This document shows, one piece after another, positions 8,201-15,297 of a DNA stretch of 17,074 nucleotides. How positions within the stretch are numbered: the stretch's first letter is position 1; each line of letters begins with the position of its first letter. Origin of the DNA: Methanoregula sp. (GTDB lineage: Archaea; Halobacteriota; Methanomicrobia; Methanomicrobiales; Methanospirillaceae); contig DUHF01000060.1 in NCBI GenBank assembly GCA_013331015.1, positions 1-17,074 of the forward strand. The letters run 5' to 3'. The translations under genes were made by a program, and so were the position numbers. The notes beneath the pieces were generated by a model that was not told the DNA's origin, searched no databases, and was given only the letters and a program-made list of their open reading frames with translations.

Positions 8201-11200
8201 CCCATGCAGAAGGGGGCAATTTTATCCCCAAGGAGACAACGGCGCATGTCACGCTCGACTTTCCCGGCACCGATATTAACGGCATGGCAACCGACGGCCC
8301 GTACACCCTCAGAAACCTGAAGGCAGGGGCATCGTACTCGGGTCTCAAGCCCGCGTATTACACCGGAGAGTATGCCACGGCAGCATATGACCACACGCAG
8401 TTCGGCCCCACAGCCCTGCTCATCGGTACGGTAATCGACGATGTCGGCCGGCCGCTTGGAGGTGTCAGTGTTTCTGCGGGTGCAAAGACCACGAATACGA
8501 ACGATGCCGGGTTCTACCGCTTCTATTATGCAACCGGGGGAACAATGGGGATGCTGGTTAATTATCCGCCTGCCCTCAATCTCAGCTACGGTTCCCGCAC
8601 GGTGAGCGTATCTTCAGGCAACACTACCTATGCCAACTTCACCCTCTTCCGCCCGGTCGAGATCCACGGGACCGTGACTGCCGAGAACGGTACGATCATC
8701 TCCGAGGGCTCCATTATTGCGGAAGGTCCGGGCACGTCAGTATTCCAGCTCGATTCGTGGGGAAATGGTTCGTACCGCATCACCGGCCTGAGGAACGGCA
8801 CGTACACTATCAGGTATACCCGCGTCGGAAGCTCTGACGTCATCGCTGCCCCGCTCAAAGACACCTACCTGACTCCCGGCCAGAGTTACGAGTGGGACGT
8901 TGTTGCTTACCAGCGCCGTTCCATTTCCGGGACTGTCACCGACATCTATGGGGATCCCCTCAAGGAGTCCGAGGTGTCGATCACGGAAGGGCCGTTCACG
9001 AGGACATGGCCGTCCAATGTCGAGACCGATGCAGTCGGCGCGTATTCGTTCCTCAACCTTGTCCCGGGCACCTATACCATTGAAGCCGAACCCCCGTGGC
9101 CCCTGAGAAACGATCTTATCATCAACACCACGTCCGTCACCATCGACATCTCTGACAACACGATAACAAAAGATATCGTCCTGATGCCCGAACCCGTTGC
9201 ACCGGTTGCGGGAGACTGGATAACCTGCGATGTATACAGCGGCCCCCCGCCGCTCACGGTCTCGTTTGGCGACAGGTCCAGCGGGTACCCCACATCCTGG
9301 CTCTGGAACTTCGGGGACGGCACAGGGACATCCACGGAACGGAACCCGGTCCATACCTACACCGATTACGGGATCTACAACATCACGCTGACCGTGAGCA
9401 ACGATTACGGCACCGACACGGGATATTTTGATGACGATGGCGGGGGCTGGATCCATGTGAAGGATCTGCCCACGCCCCGTGTCATTCTTCCCGAAGGTAC
9501 GCTGGGTGCCGGAGGATCCGGTACCTTCCCACTGGCCGTAACGGATATCCTGAATTCTGATATGGCGGATGATATCATCCTGAAACTCCGGTTCGACCCG
9601 TCTGTTCTGCAACTCGATAACGTGACGTGGCATGCGCCGTTCTCCGGCCAACCAATTACGACAAATATCGATAATGTAGCGGGGGAGGCAGACATTCATC
9701 TCGCCTTCTGGAGCTGGCCGGACCTCTCGGAGACGACCGATCTTGCGGACCTGCATTTCACGGCCGTGGGATCACCGGGCGCCCAATCCCTGCTGACTGC
9801 TGATCCGGCAGTGTGGCGGAACTGCCCCGACGGCTGTATCAGCAGCCCACTCGCGGTCACCAACGGCTCGATCACGGTGGCTGGCGGAGGCGGTGGAGCC
9901 CTGCCGGTTCCGGATTTCACTGCCACGCCGACCAGCGGGGACGCCCCGCTTACGGTCACGTTCGATGCATCGGGATCTGATGTCCTTTCACCCACTGCGT
10001 ACCTCTGGATGTTTGGGGACGGCAACACCTCGGCTCTCGCAAACCCGACATTCACCTACTCAATTCCCGGAACCTATGATGTCGCGCTCCAGATCACCAA
10101 CGCAACCGGCACCAACACAACGACAATGACCGGATACATCACGGCTCACCCGACGGCCCTGCCTACCCCATCAATTACGTCAGTCACCCCACTCACGGGA
10201 TACCGGAACAGCACAATAGAATTTTTGATCCAGGGCAATCATTTCCTGCCGGAGAACACGACAATCGGGTTCATCACACAGGCAAACAGCCTTCTGGCCG
10301 TAAATATTTCAACGGTTACTCTGTCAACAATCAACGGCACCCTTGAGATCCCCGCAGGTACCGCACCGGGGCCTTGCAGGGTTCGGGTCAGCACCACGGG
10401 GGGAGAGGACATACGCGCGAACGCGTTTAGCGTAATTGCACTGCCGCCACCGGCCATCACCGCAATCAGCCCGGCCGGGACATGGTTCCGAAACACATCG
10501 GTTGACTTCTCCATCACCGGGACCGGGTTCCAGCAGGGCAAGACCACTGTGACGTTCGCCTCCCCAACCGATGGATCGGCACTGAACGCAACGTCAGGAG
10601 TTACCATAACCGATCTTGCCCCGACCCGGATCAACGGCACGATCATGGTGCCCCACAATGCACCGGCCACCGCATGGAATGTCAGTGTCACGACCATTGA
10701 CGGGGGCACATTCTGGAAACCACAGGCATTCTCGGTCAGCAGCGTCCCGAAACCCAGCATCACCGCCCTTGCCCCATTATCAGGCATTAAAAACAGCACG
10801 ATACCTTTCAGGATCTCCGGAACGGGGTTCCAGAAGGACAAGACCCTGGTGCGGATAGGCGAGGACGTGATGGATACTGAACTGGATATCTCACTATCGG
10901 ATATCACCCCGACACTCATTACCGGAACAATCCGCATCGCTGATGATGCAATAGCAGGCCGATACTTCCTTGATGTAAGGACCGTGGATGGCGGGAGTGC
11001 CCCCACAAAGGCCAATACATTCTCCGTCATGACGCTCTCCTTCCCGTCCATCACTTCCATAAAACCGGCAGAGGGCCTGGCGAACAGTACGGTTGCGTTT
11101 GTCATCACCGGAAAAAATTTCCAGCCGGGCAATACGGTCGTTGAGTTACGGAACCAGACCACCGGAATTCGCATCAACCATACCACACTCACGAGTGTTT

Positions 11201-12861
11201 CGGATACAACAATTACCGGCACCATCTCAATACCCTCCCAAACGCCCCCAAGCAAATACCGTCTGGATATCACGACCATGAATGGGGGGGTTGCAGGAAA
11301 GGCAAACGCGTTCGTCGTCAGCACGGCGAAACCTCCCGCGATCAGCTCCATCACCCCGGCTTTCGGGCCCAAGCACTGCACAGTTGCCTTCACCGTGACC
11401 GGAACGAACTTCCAGGATGGAGAAAAGACCTCCGTGCGGCTCATTGACGAAACGTCAGGGGCCGATCTGGCTGCAACAATCTTCAGCGCAACCCCGACAA
11501 AGATTATTGGCAACGTCAACATCCCGGCCTCAGCCGCATCCGGCCTCTACCGCGTGGAAGTGACAACAATTGACGGGGGGACTGCAACAAAACCACAGGC
11601 ATTCCTGATCAACCATCTCTCGCTCCCGATCATAAATTCAATCTCCCCGACATCCGGGCCAAAGGGAGCCACCACCCAGTTCACCCTGAAAGGGAACAAC
11701 TTCCAGGACGGGGGAACAACGGTGCGCCTCCGGGGGCAGGGGAAGACCCTGACGGCCAACCTCACGCAGGTTGACATGACAACGGCAGAAGGCAGTTTCA
11801 CCATCTCCCCGGCAACCCCCACAGGTATCTACCGGCTGGATGTATTCACCACGGGCGGGGGATTCAACAGCAGGATGAATGCGTTTACGGTTACGGCGGC
11901 AAAAGACGGGGCTGCCGCCGCGGCGCCGGACCTGTCGGAGGCGACCGCCCCCTCGATCACATCATTGAGCCCGATGTCGCCATGGTCACGCAACAGTACC
12001 ATTGAATTTACCATCAGCGGCAGCGGGTTTGAGCCGGACACCACGGGGGTCTCATTCACCCACCCGGGTAAAGGGACCATACTGAACAGCAGTGCAAACA
12101 TCTCCCTTTCCATGGTTTCTCCGGCCCAGATCACGGGGACAGTAATTGTACCGTCTGACGCCCCGGCAGGTTCATGGGATATCAGGGTCTCAACATCGAA
12201 GGGAGGGTTTGCCCTGATGCCAGACGCATTCGATGTACCGGATGCAGGCGAGACCCCCCTCCTGCCAAACGGGGGATCACCGGCCGTGTCGATTACATCA
12301 TTTACCCCGACAACAGTGTACCGGAACGATACGCTTTCATTCACCCTGACCGGGACCGGGTTTGGCCAGGAGGATATGCCCCGGATCTCCCTGATCAGGG
12401 AAGGCAGACCGGATGAACTGGTTGCGACGGTGTCTTCAGATTCGCCAACGATAGTTACCGGAACTATCGATATTCCTCCGACCGCAGAGGCCGGCGCGTG
12501 GGACGTGTTTATTGTCACGTCAGAGGGCATCACTGTACGGAGGCCGGGCGAGGTCACCATTATGGCGTGGCCGGCCCCGGCACTGACGGCATTTTCTCCT
12601 TCAGTCCTGAAACTCAATGAGACCCAGGCACAGTCCTGTACCATTGAGGGGACCGGATACCAGGAAACAGGAAGGACATCGGTGATGATAACCGGACCCG
12701 GTGGAGAGGAGATACCCCTTACTATCATTGAGATCGACCAGACCATGATAACGGGTACAATCAAACTCCCCATGGGCATGGTTGCTGGCCCCGGCTCCCT
12801 GTCTGTTACGACTGCTGATGGCGGGACCGTAACGAGCGCGGGCTCCTTAACCATCCAGTAA
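5251..12861 (+). CDS. Giant secreted multidomain protein: HExxH, PKD, cohesin-like, nine IPT/TIG repeats
   Basis: This is one intact frame of 2,536 residues. A signal peptide is clear: basic RRIKR, a hydrophobic ~18-31 core, and a likely cut after AVA at 36. Residues ~37-600 hold a Cys-containing globular region, a Ca-binding-type DDDGDG loop (347-352), HENYH (438-442, the HExxH zincin pattern), an NDKLPDTYE segment (472-480) and DTNANGRYD (579-587). Four Ig-like repeats start near 640, 753, 874 and 1004, with DLNSDGIYD at 935-943. Carboxypeptidase-regulatory-like folds start ~1056, 1136 and 1222. PKD1 is ~1320-1395 (WNFGDG), a cohesin-like domain ~1407-1545, and PKD2 ~1551-1632 (WMFGDG). Nine IPT/TIG-like repeats fill 1640-2536. 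No C-terminal membrane helix or PGF-type sorting signal is visible, so it is probably released or held non-covalently. Protease activity is inferred from HExxH alone; adhesion or matrix function is an equal possibility. Confidence 0.95.
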   Translation: MAARRVWHPYRRIKRLQNIVFLLMLSSLLLCGPAVAESRIFYCPYGQTDPFCMPWGTITAFIHETEGGDLGNRIDHGQYECEYEMLNYYTFRLKSCENLVNYEATATIPFTIPDGVNLSRTYRAHVSFDGPGDSGGGSNIPSCANVRGYDCEEPVYYLNGIEMTDWIDEYGAKSSFGWVDPAILTHGVNTLEVRSKPLWTYINMDGFSGGPFYTGRIDIDDVYVILQTSYLASEMPELLDLVVAPEPVITGHDAEVMPVVSPGGPEWEIIGISYQVIDRDSGRAELYRVIPGTANLTFRPAPGTYGRKWLIAKMHVQEKLTGHREISEVKTPLRIYFDKGQYPNWADDDGDGVPNWFTYWKKDGAVPGLNDSVNYLPNLPGYGVASLNGTAVWVSPLAASVHYSMPLVIPSTVLEPSGESFGGPEVTGIDCLAEVIAHENYHNWVNRQWLDGGSFVGMTDSDYNAAGSNTFNDKLPDTYEQTVSMTFTTDTDSYFLFALKHPTYLYYGDNEYMAMRTGNTGRGIPAKDWAYPGKQAGHIVDLPLLNPPPGAGACGGMCDIVSDKLPDAVFQGVEDTPQDTNANGRYDLLTAANDIPVSLEGVHDVVAVLSGDPGTGTTVIDIRRNLQTFEAGNYSVAATFDGTAISSAGIDGPYTVNLSWQHEFQENGDPPFISWETAAYTSAEFELPPAVFSGTATGSAASRNLSVTVPLQINTAGVYTVEGYLQDPAGTPIAHAATTGAFITGTTNAGLVFDGNAIAAGHQDGTYSLVNFRILDVAGTTISRQAAAGTVAIVSSEFGSTIPILTGSYSEEGRWEDDLGRFEELSFEAGIDATVAGRYFYSAMLFDEEGDRIETVSGSRVVNTPGPVTLTIPFKGQLINANGVDGTFSIRSLEIIGPAGSDLHHQPLTTRTYTHTQFAAPAFQIIGNITDYPVDLNSDGIYDAVRVGFDIRTGSQKETFSVPLSGDLTVTGANQSGPSATVIAHAEGGNFIPKETTAHVTLDFPGTDINGMATDGPYTLRNLKAGASYSGLKPAYYTGEYATAAYDHTQFGPTALLIGTVIDDVGRPLGGVSVSAGAKTTNTNDAGFYRFYYATGGTMGMLVNYPPALNLSYGSRTVSVSSGNTTYANFTLFRPVEIHGTVTAENGTIISEGSIIAEGPGTSVFQLDSWGNGSYRITGLRNGTYTIRYTRVGSSDVIAAPLKDTYLTPGQSYEWDVVAYQRRSISGTVTDIYGDPLKESEVSITEGPFTRTWPSNVETDAVGAYSFLNLVPGTYTIEAEPPWPLRNDLIINTTSVTIDISDNTITKDIVLMPEPVAPVAGDWITCDVYSGPPPLTVSFGDRSSGYPTSWLWNFGDGTGTSTERNPVHTYTDYGIYNITLTVSNDYGTDTGYFDDDGGGWIHVKDLPTPRVILPEGTLGAGGSGTFPLAVTDILNSDMADDIILKLRFDPSVLQLDNVTWHAPFSGQPITTNIDNVAGEADIHLAFWSWPDLSETTDLADLHFTAVGSPGAQSLLTADPAVWRNCPDGCISSPLAVTNGSITVAGGGGGALPVPDFTATPTSGDAPLTVTFDASGSDVLSPTAYLWMFGDGNTSALANPTFTYSIPGTYDVALQITNATGTNTTTMTGYITAHPTALPTPSITSVTPLTGYRNSTIEFLIQGNHFLPENTTIGFITQANSLLAVNISTVTLSTINGTLEIPAGTAPGPCRVRVSTTGGEDIRANAFSVIALPPPAITAISPAGTWFRNTSVDFSITGTGFQQGKTTVTFASPTDGSALNATSGVTITDLAPTRINGTIMVPHNAPATAWNVSVTTIDGGTFWKPQAFSVSSVPKPSITALAPLSGIKNSTIPFRISGTGFQKDKTLVRIGEDVMDTELDISLSDITPTLITGTIRIADDAIAGRYFLDVRTVDGGSAPTKANTFSVMTLSFPSITSIKPAEGLANSTVAFVITGKNFQPGNTVVELRNQTTGIRINHTTLTSVSDTTITGTISIPSQTPPSKYRLDITTMNGGVAGKANAFVVSTAKPPAISSITPAFGPKHCTVAFTVTGTNFQDGEKTSVRLIDETSGADLAATIFSATPTKIIGNVNIPASAASGLYRVEVTTIDGGTATKPQAFLINHLSLPIINSISPTSGPKGATTQFTLKGNNFQDGGTTVRLRGQGKTLTANLTQVDMTTAEGSFTISPATPTGIYRLDVFTTGGGFNSRMNAFTVTAAKDGAAAAAPDLSEATAPSITSLSPMSPWSRNSTIEFTISGSGFEPDTTGVSFTHPGKGTILNSSANISLSMVSPAQITGTVIVPSDAPAGSWDIRVSTSKGGFALMPDAFDVPDAGETPLLPNGGSPAVSITSFTPTTVYRNDTLSFTLTGTGFGQEDMPRISLIREGRPDELVATVSSDSPTIVTGTIDIPPTAEAGAWDVFIVTSEGITVRRPGEVTIMAWPAPALTAFSPSVLKLNETQAQSCTIEGTGYQETGRTSVMITGPGGEEIPLTIIEIDQTMITGTIKLPMGMVAGPGSLSVTTADGGTVTSAGSLTIQ
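6562..6576 (+). other. HENYH (HExxH) metallopeptidase-type motif in the giant protein
   Basis: Residues 438-442 read His-Glu-Asn-Tyr-His, preceded by the hydrophobic AEVIA helix, as in zincin active sites. A Ca-binding-type loop lies ~90 residues before it. E480, in NDKLPDTYE, lies 42 residues after H438 and is one possible third metal ligand. I recognise no named peptidase family around it. Confidence 0.5.
7168..8400 (+). repeat. Four Ig-like repeats with an F-x-G...DGxY signature
   Basis: Four segments share the pattern F-[DKP]-G-x(2)-I, a short linker, then DG-[PT]-[YF]-[TS]-[LVI]. They start at residue 640 (IDGPYTV), 753 (QDGTYSL), 874 (VDGTFSI) and 1004 (TDGPYTL), spaced 113-130 residues. 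They are probably beta-sandwich domains of the stalk. The repeats are diverged at DNA level. Confidence 0.55.
10168..12858 (+). repeat. Nine tandem IPT/TIG-like repeats
   Basis: Repeats begin near residues 1640, 1734, 1835, 1932, 2029, 2126, 2234, 2344 and 2443, each ~93-110 residues. Each starts with a [PV]-x-[IL]-x-[SA]-[IVLF]-x-P pattern, has a GxxF/Y motif (TGTGFQ type) and, in most, ends with VTTxxGG then AFxV. This is the IPT/TIG Ig-like fold. Repeats 1-4, 7, 8 and 9 carry an N-x-S/T sequon at the same early position. Confidence 0.85.
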
Positions 12862-12885
12862 CCGGGCAGGCTTCTTGTCAGGACT

Positions 12886-12905
12886 CCGCAGGGATAACCC
12901 TGCGG
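12886..12905 (+). terminator. 8-bp hairpin after the giant gene
   Basis: CCGCAGGG and CCCTGCGG form a perfect stem with a 4-nt ATAA loop, 25 nt after the stop codon. No T run follows, so it may protect the 3' end of the mRNA rather than terminate transcription by itself. Confidence 0.4.
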
Positions 12906-13179
12906 CAACACATCCTGATTGAGGTACCGGCACACCGCTATTCTCCGAAAGCGTGTCTGGGTGCACCATAATCGGGGCCTGGACCGGTCAATCAAAACAG
13001 GCAAAAGAAAACGGTCTCGTTTCCGGCACGCACACGGTAACAGATATGGAGGGCGTTTCTGCTCTTTTACGGTTTATCCACCGCAGGTCTGGCACACCTG
13101 CTGATACAGCCGGTTTATATCGCCCTGATGCGTTTCACGCCAAAAACCAAAAGGCTCATTTTTCAGATATCAGACGGCC

Positions 13180-13187
13180 AAAAAAAA
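13180..13187 (-). terminator. T8 terminator after the DUF6125-like gene
   Basis: Eight T residues on the minus strand begin 12 nt after the stop codon, the same spacing and length as the terminator of the deaminase gene. Confidence 0.6.
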
Positions 13188-13198
13188 GAGACATACAT

Positions 13199-13720
13199 TC
13201 ATTCGCTGAGCGTGAAGCGCCACCGACAGAACATGTCCGGGGGATGGGGATCCGGAGGGGCGAACTCGCATTCCACGACTATCCTGAGATCGATCTCGCG
13301 GGCAAATGAAGTAAACTCGGCCCGGTGCATCTCGCGGCAGACATACTCGCCTTCCCCAAGGCGAAGCCGGGCAACCTGCGTCGGGCACGAGGGGACTTCG
13401 ATTATCACTTCGTTCTCATTCTCGATTATCGTGTATCCCACAATCATCGCCCACGGGAAATGGCGCAGGGCCTCAACAAACCCGGTGAGTCCTTTCTCCT
13501 TGATGTCAAACCTGCGGACAAGATCCTTTGCAGCCATGCCGGCAACTCTGCCCCAGACCTGCTCGTTCATCTGCTCTGCCACCGGCTGGCCGTACTTTTC
13601 AGTGATATTGATGAACCAGAACGCGTCCACCACGCGGTAATGCCAGAGCAGAAACTCGAGATACTGGTGCTTCTCCTTGTCGTTCATCTTGTCAAAGAGG
13701 TCAAGGTTCATCGGGTGCAT
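13199..13720 (-). CDS. DUF6125-like cysteine-containing protein
   Basis: This encodes 173 residues and is soluble. It begins with an acidic helix leading into WHYRVVDAFWF (residues ~26-36), then NEQVWGRVAGMAAKDL, an FPWAMIVGY strand, and a conserved-looking C-terminal block with C112 (VPSCPTQVARL), C128 and H132 (YVCREMH), C151, APPDPHP and C165 (DMFCRWRF). This layout is what I recall for DUF6125, related to the L-2-amino-thiazoline-4-carboxylate hydrolase-like proteins; the assignment is from memory of motifs and the activity is unknown. The four Cys and the His could bind a metal or a cofactor. The start at 13720 is fixed by the Shine-Dalgarno GGAGATGA 3 nt upstream (its GGAG core is 7 nt away); the ATG three codons later is too far. 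The gene is divergent from the Fic-like gene. Confidence 0.85.
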   Translation of the reverse strand: MHPMNLDLFDKMNDKEKHQYLEFLLWHYRVVDAFWFINITEKYGQPVAEQMNEQVWGRVAGMAAKDLVRRFDIKEKGLTGFVEALRHFPWAMIVGYTIIENENEVIIEVPSCPTQVARLRLGEGEYVCREMHRAEFTSFAREIDLRIVVECEFAPPDPHPPDMFCRWRFTLSE

Positions 13721-13723
13721 GCG

Positions 13724-13731
13724 TCATCTCC
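13724..13731 (-). promoter_or_regulatory. Shine-Dalgarno of the DUF6125-like gene
   Basis: GGAGATGA on the minus strand differs by one base from the ideal GGAGGTGA and is well placed for the ATG at 13720. It decides between this ATG and the second one at 13711. Confidence 0.6.
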
Positions 13732-13776
13732 GGTAAAGGGTTGGTACAGGGTGTTCCTGCCCGGAATATCAAGGTA

Positions 13777-13790
13777 GTTATTGAAATAAC
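13777..13790. promoter_or_regulatory. Palindrome between divergent genes
   Basis: GTTATT and AATAAC flank a 2-nt centre in the 154-bp gap between the DUF6125-like gene (-) and the Fic-like gene (+). Its A/T core could serve as the TATA region of the minus-strand gene, as a shared operator, or as both. Confidence 0.35.
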
Positions 13791-13874
13791 CAGAGAAAAA
13801 ACCCTGCCCGGCTGTGCGGTGTTGCGGGGCCAACTTAAAAAAACCGCAATCTTTGCATTATCCCGGCGCCAACG

Positions 13875-14249
13875 ATGATCCATATGCAGGACCTCACGGT
13901 AGAACAGATCGTTGCGCTCCATGCCGCCATCATCGCTCGTGAAGGGGGGGATGACCGGATCATCTCCGAGCCAAACCTTCACCAGCTGGTCTTCCGGGCA
14001 AACCTCATCGCAGATCCCATATCACGGACAGCCCTTGCTCTGTTCTCACTCGTTGCGTATCCGGCGTTCCGGGAGGGAAACGAGAAGGCCGCTGTGGAGT
14101 TGGCCACCCAAATCCTTGCCGGAGAGGGATATTGCATCCCGGGGGAACATGCCCTGGACTTAGCCCGAATGGCTGAGGGAATTTTAACCTTCACAGTCGA
14201 GCCTGAAGATATCGGAGCATGGCTCGCAGCTCATGCCAAAAAACCGTAG
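13875..14249 (+). CDS. Fic/Doc-like protein lacking the catalytic histidine
   Basis: This encodes 124 residues, the length of a Doc-type toxin. The N-terminus LTVEQIVALHAAIIAREGG matches the start of the death-on-curing family (LTxEEVLxLHxxxIxxxGG), as do the mid helix, the EGY after the motif helix, and the C-terminal DIGAWLAAH. The Fic motif should read HxFx(D/E)xNKR. Here the ungapped equivalent is P63-A-F65-R-E67-G-N69-E-K71, preceded by Tyr62. Phe, the acidic residue, Gly and Asn are kept, but the His that deprotonates the target hydroxyl is absent and the KR pair is EK. Nucleotidyl or phosphoryl transfer by the standard mechanism is therefore unlikely. No antitoxin gene is adjacent. ATG 13875 is used; ATG 13884 is an alternative. 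A T-rich ACTTAAAAAA at 13833-13842 may be its TATA box. Confidence 0.8.
   Translation: MIHMQDLTVEQIVALHAAIIAREGGDDRIISEPNLHQLVFRANLIADPISRTALALFSLVAYPAFREGNEKAAVELATQILAGEGYCIPGEHALDLARMAEGILTFTVEPEDIGAWLAAHAKKP
14238..14243 (-). terminator. T6 terminator of the phzF-family gene inside the Fic-like gene end
   Basis: Six T residues on the minus strand lie about 19 nt after the phzF-family stop. Only 12 bp separate the convergent stop codons, so the terminator overlaps the 3' end of the Fic-like gene. Confidence 0.4.
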
Positions 14250-14261
14250 TGATGCTTCTTT

Positions 14262-15152
14262 TCACTGGAGGAGGTATTCGCCCTCAATCCGGACAATCCC
14301 GTTCCCGCCAAAATAGACAGTCCGCTGTCGTTCTGATGAGTCGCTCGCGAGCCGGATGATATTGGGGTTCTCGCGGCTCCTTCCCTGCTCAATACGGATC
14401 GTCTTTCCGTCCCAGGAACGATTGGCAAGGAGATGATACCCGAACGCAGCGTTACCGGATCCCGTAGCCGGGTCTTCAAGGTACCCGAATACCGGGGCAA
14501 AGACCCGGGTGCGGTACGCGGCTCCTTCGGTTGCAACTTCATCTGTATGGATGAGGACGATCTCGATCCCGTGGCGGATACAGAATTCTTTGAGGTGCTG
14601 GGAGTCAGGGCGGGTGGCAAGCAGGGTAGCAAGCGATCGCAGGGGGACAATCAGCGTCACGAGACCGGCGCTGACCACTGAAATTTTGGCGGGATCGGTA
14701 ATCTCCCCGGGCGGGAGTTTCAGGGCGGCTGCAACAGCATCCGAATCGGGTATGGTGGTCAAAGTTAAGGGCAGCGGGGCGCTGACAAAGACCGCGTCCT
14801 CTTCGGCGATATCGTTCCGGATCAGGATCTGCTGGTCCCCTATCTGGATGCTTACGATGGGCTTTCGCAGGAGATCGGGATCGTTTTTTATCAGGTCGTG
14901 CATGGCAGCAATGGTGCCATGACCGCAGAACGCCACTTCACATTCCGCGGAAAAGAACCGGAGAGTGATATTATCATCCTCCCGGCTTACGAATACTACC
15001 TCGCTGACGCACCCTGCCATCTCGCGGGCGACCTGCTGCATCTGTTCCGGGGACAGCATCTCCGTACTGTCAAGGTATATGCACCCTGCAGGATTTCCGC
15101 TTGACCGAGCACATACAAATGCATCAATTTTTTTAAAACGGAGCCGCTGCAT
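14262..15152 (-). CDS. PhzF family isomerase/epimerase
   Basis: This encodes 296 residues, the usual PhzF length. The family is built from two related halves shaped like diaminopimelate epimerase, and members catalyse isomerisation or epimerisation of small metabolites. Visible motifs are FKKIDAFVC at the start, GNPAG (19-23), SEVVFV with the likely catalytic Glu51, FSAECEVAFCGHGT (67-80), and EDPATGSGNAAFG (226-238), the counterpart of the EDPxTGSA signature. The substrate is unknown; phenazine synthesis is not implied, because no phz genes are present. The start at 15152 is set by a strong Shine-Dalgarno (GAGGTGA) 8 nt upstream; a longer frame to 15248 has none and adds atypical sequence. 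dinB lies 145 bp upstream on the same strand, so cotranscription is possible but not shown. Confidence 0.92.
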   Translation of the reverse strand: MQRLRFKKIDAFVCARSSGNPAGCIYLDSTEMLSPEQMQQVAREMAGCVSEVVFVSREDDNITLRFFSAECEVAFCGHGTIAAMHDLIKNDPDLLRKPIVSIQIGDQQILIRNDIAEEDAVFVSAPLPLTLTTIPDSDAVAAALKLPPGEITDPAKISVVSAGLVTLIVPLRSLATLLATRPDSQHLKEFCIRHGIEIVLIHTDEVATEGAAYRTRVFAPVFGYLEDPATGSGNAAFGYHLLANRSWDGKTIRIEQGRSRENPNIIRLASDSSERQRTVYFGGNGIVRIEGEYLLQ

Positions 15153-15160
15153 ACGTTTTG

Positions 15161-15167
15161 TCACCTC
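15161..15167 (-). promoter_or_regulatory. Shine-Dalgarno of the phzF-family gene
   Basis: GAGGTGA on the minus strand is a 7-nt perfect match to the complement of the archaeal 16S 3' end, 8 nt before the ATG at 15152. It rules out the longer upstream start. Confidence 0.65.
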
Positions 15168-15297
15168 TGGAGCATCCCGTTCAGCCGCAGATCGTGGTGT
15201 CTTTTGGCAGCAAAACGTTGACAAGTATCCGGCTTCATGCGTTATCAACTTTCAGAGAGTTCCCTGGCACCCGCTGGGTGTTGCTTTATGATATCCA

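Larger units (their letters stand above)
12862..13198. other. Intergenic region between convergent genes
   Basis: It contains a hairpin at 12886-12905 just after the giant gene, a second inverted repeat GCAGGT/ACCTGC at 13083-13101, an isolated TTTATATC at 13113-13120 on the plus strand with no matching gene, and the T8 terminator of the minus-strand gene. The long plus-strand frames crossing it have no recognisable protein content. Confidence 0.45.

Noticed and set aside
10239..11522. 427-codon minus-strand open frame inside the TIG repeats
   Set aside because: Its repeated composition mirrors the repeats on the coding strand, and no motif or start signal supports it.
10168..12858. DNA-level tandem repeat or CRISPR-like array
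   Set aside because: The periodicity of ~280-330 bp is clear only in protein translation. There are no short identical repeats with unique spacers.
12953..13309. Plus-strand open frames after the giant gene
   Set aside because: They have no recognisable domains and unusual composition, and they run antisense into the DUF6125-like gene, which has a Shine-Dalgarno and a terminator of its own.
13875..14249. Active toxin-antitoxin module
   Set aside because: The catalytic His is absent and there is no antitoxin gene; the neighbouring DUF6125-like gene is divergent and does not look like an antitoxin.
14262..15152. Phenazine biosynthesis
   Set aside because: Only a PhzF-family protein is present. 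The family is broad and no other phz gene is in the window.
15153..15248. Longer start for the PhzF-family gene
   Set aside because: The extra residues lie upstream of a strong Shine-Dalgarno (GAGGTGA) well placed for the ATG at 15152, and PhzF proteins begin with the KKIDAF strand.
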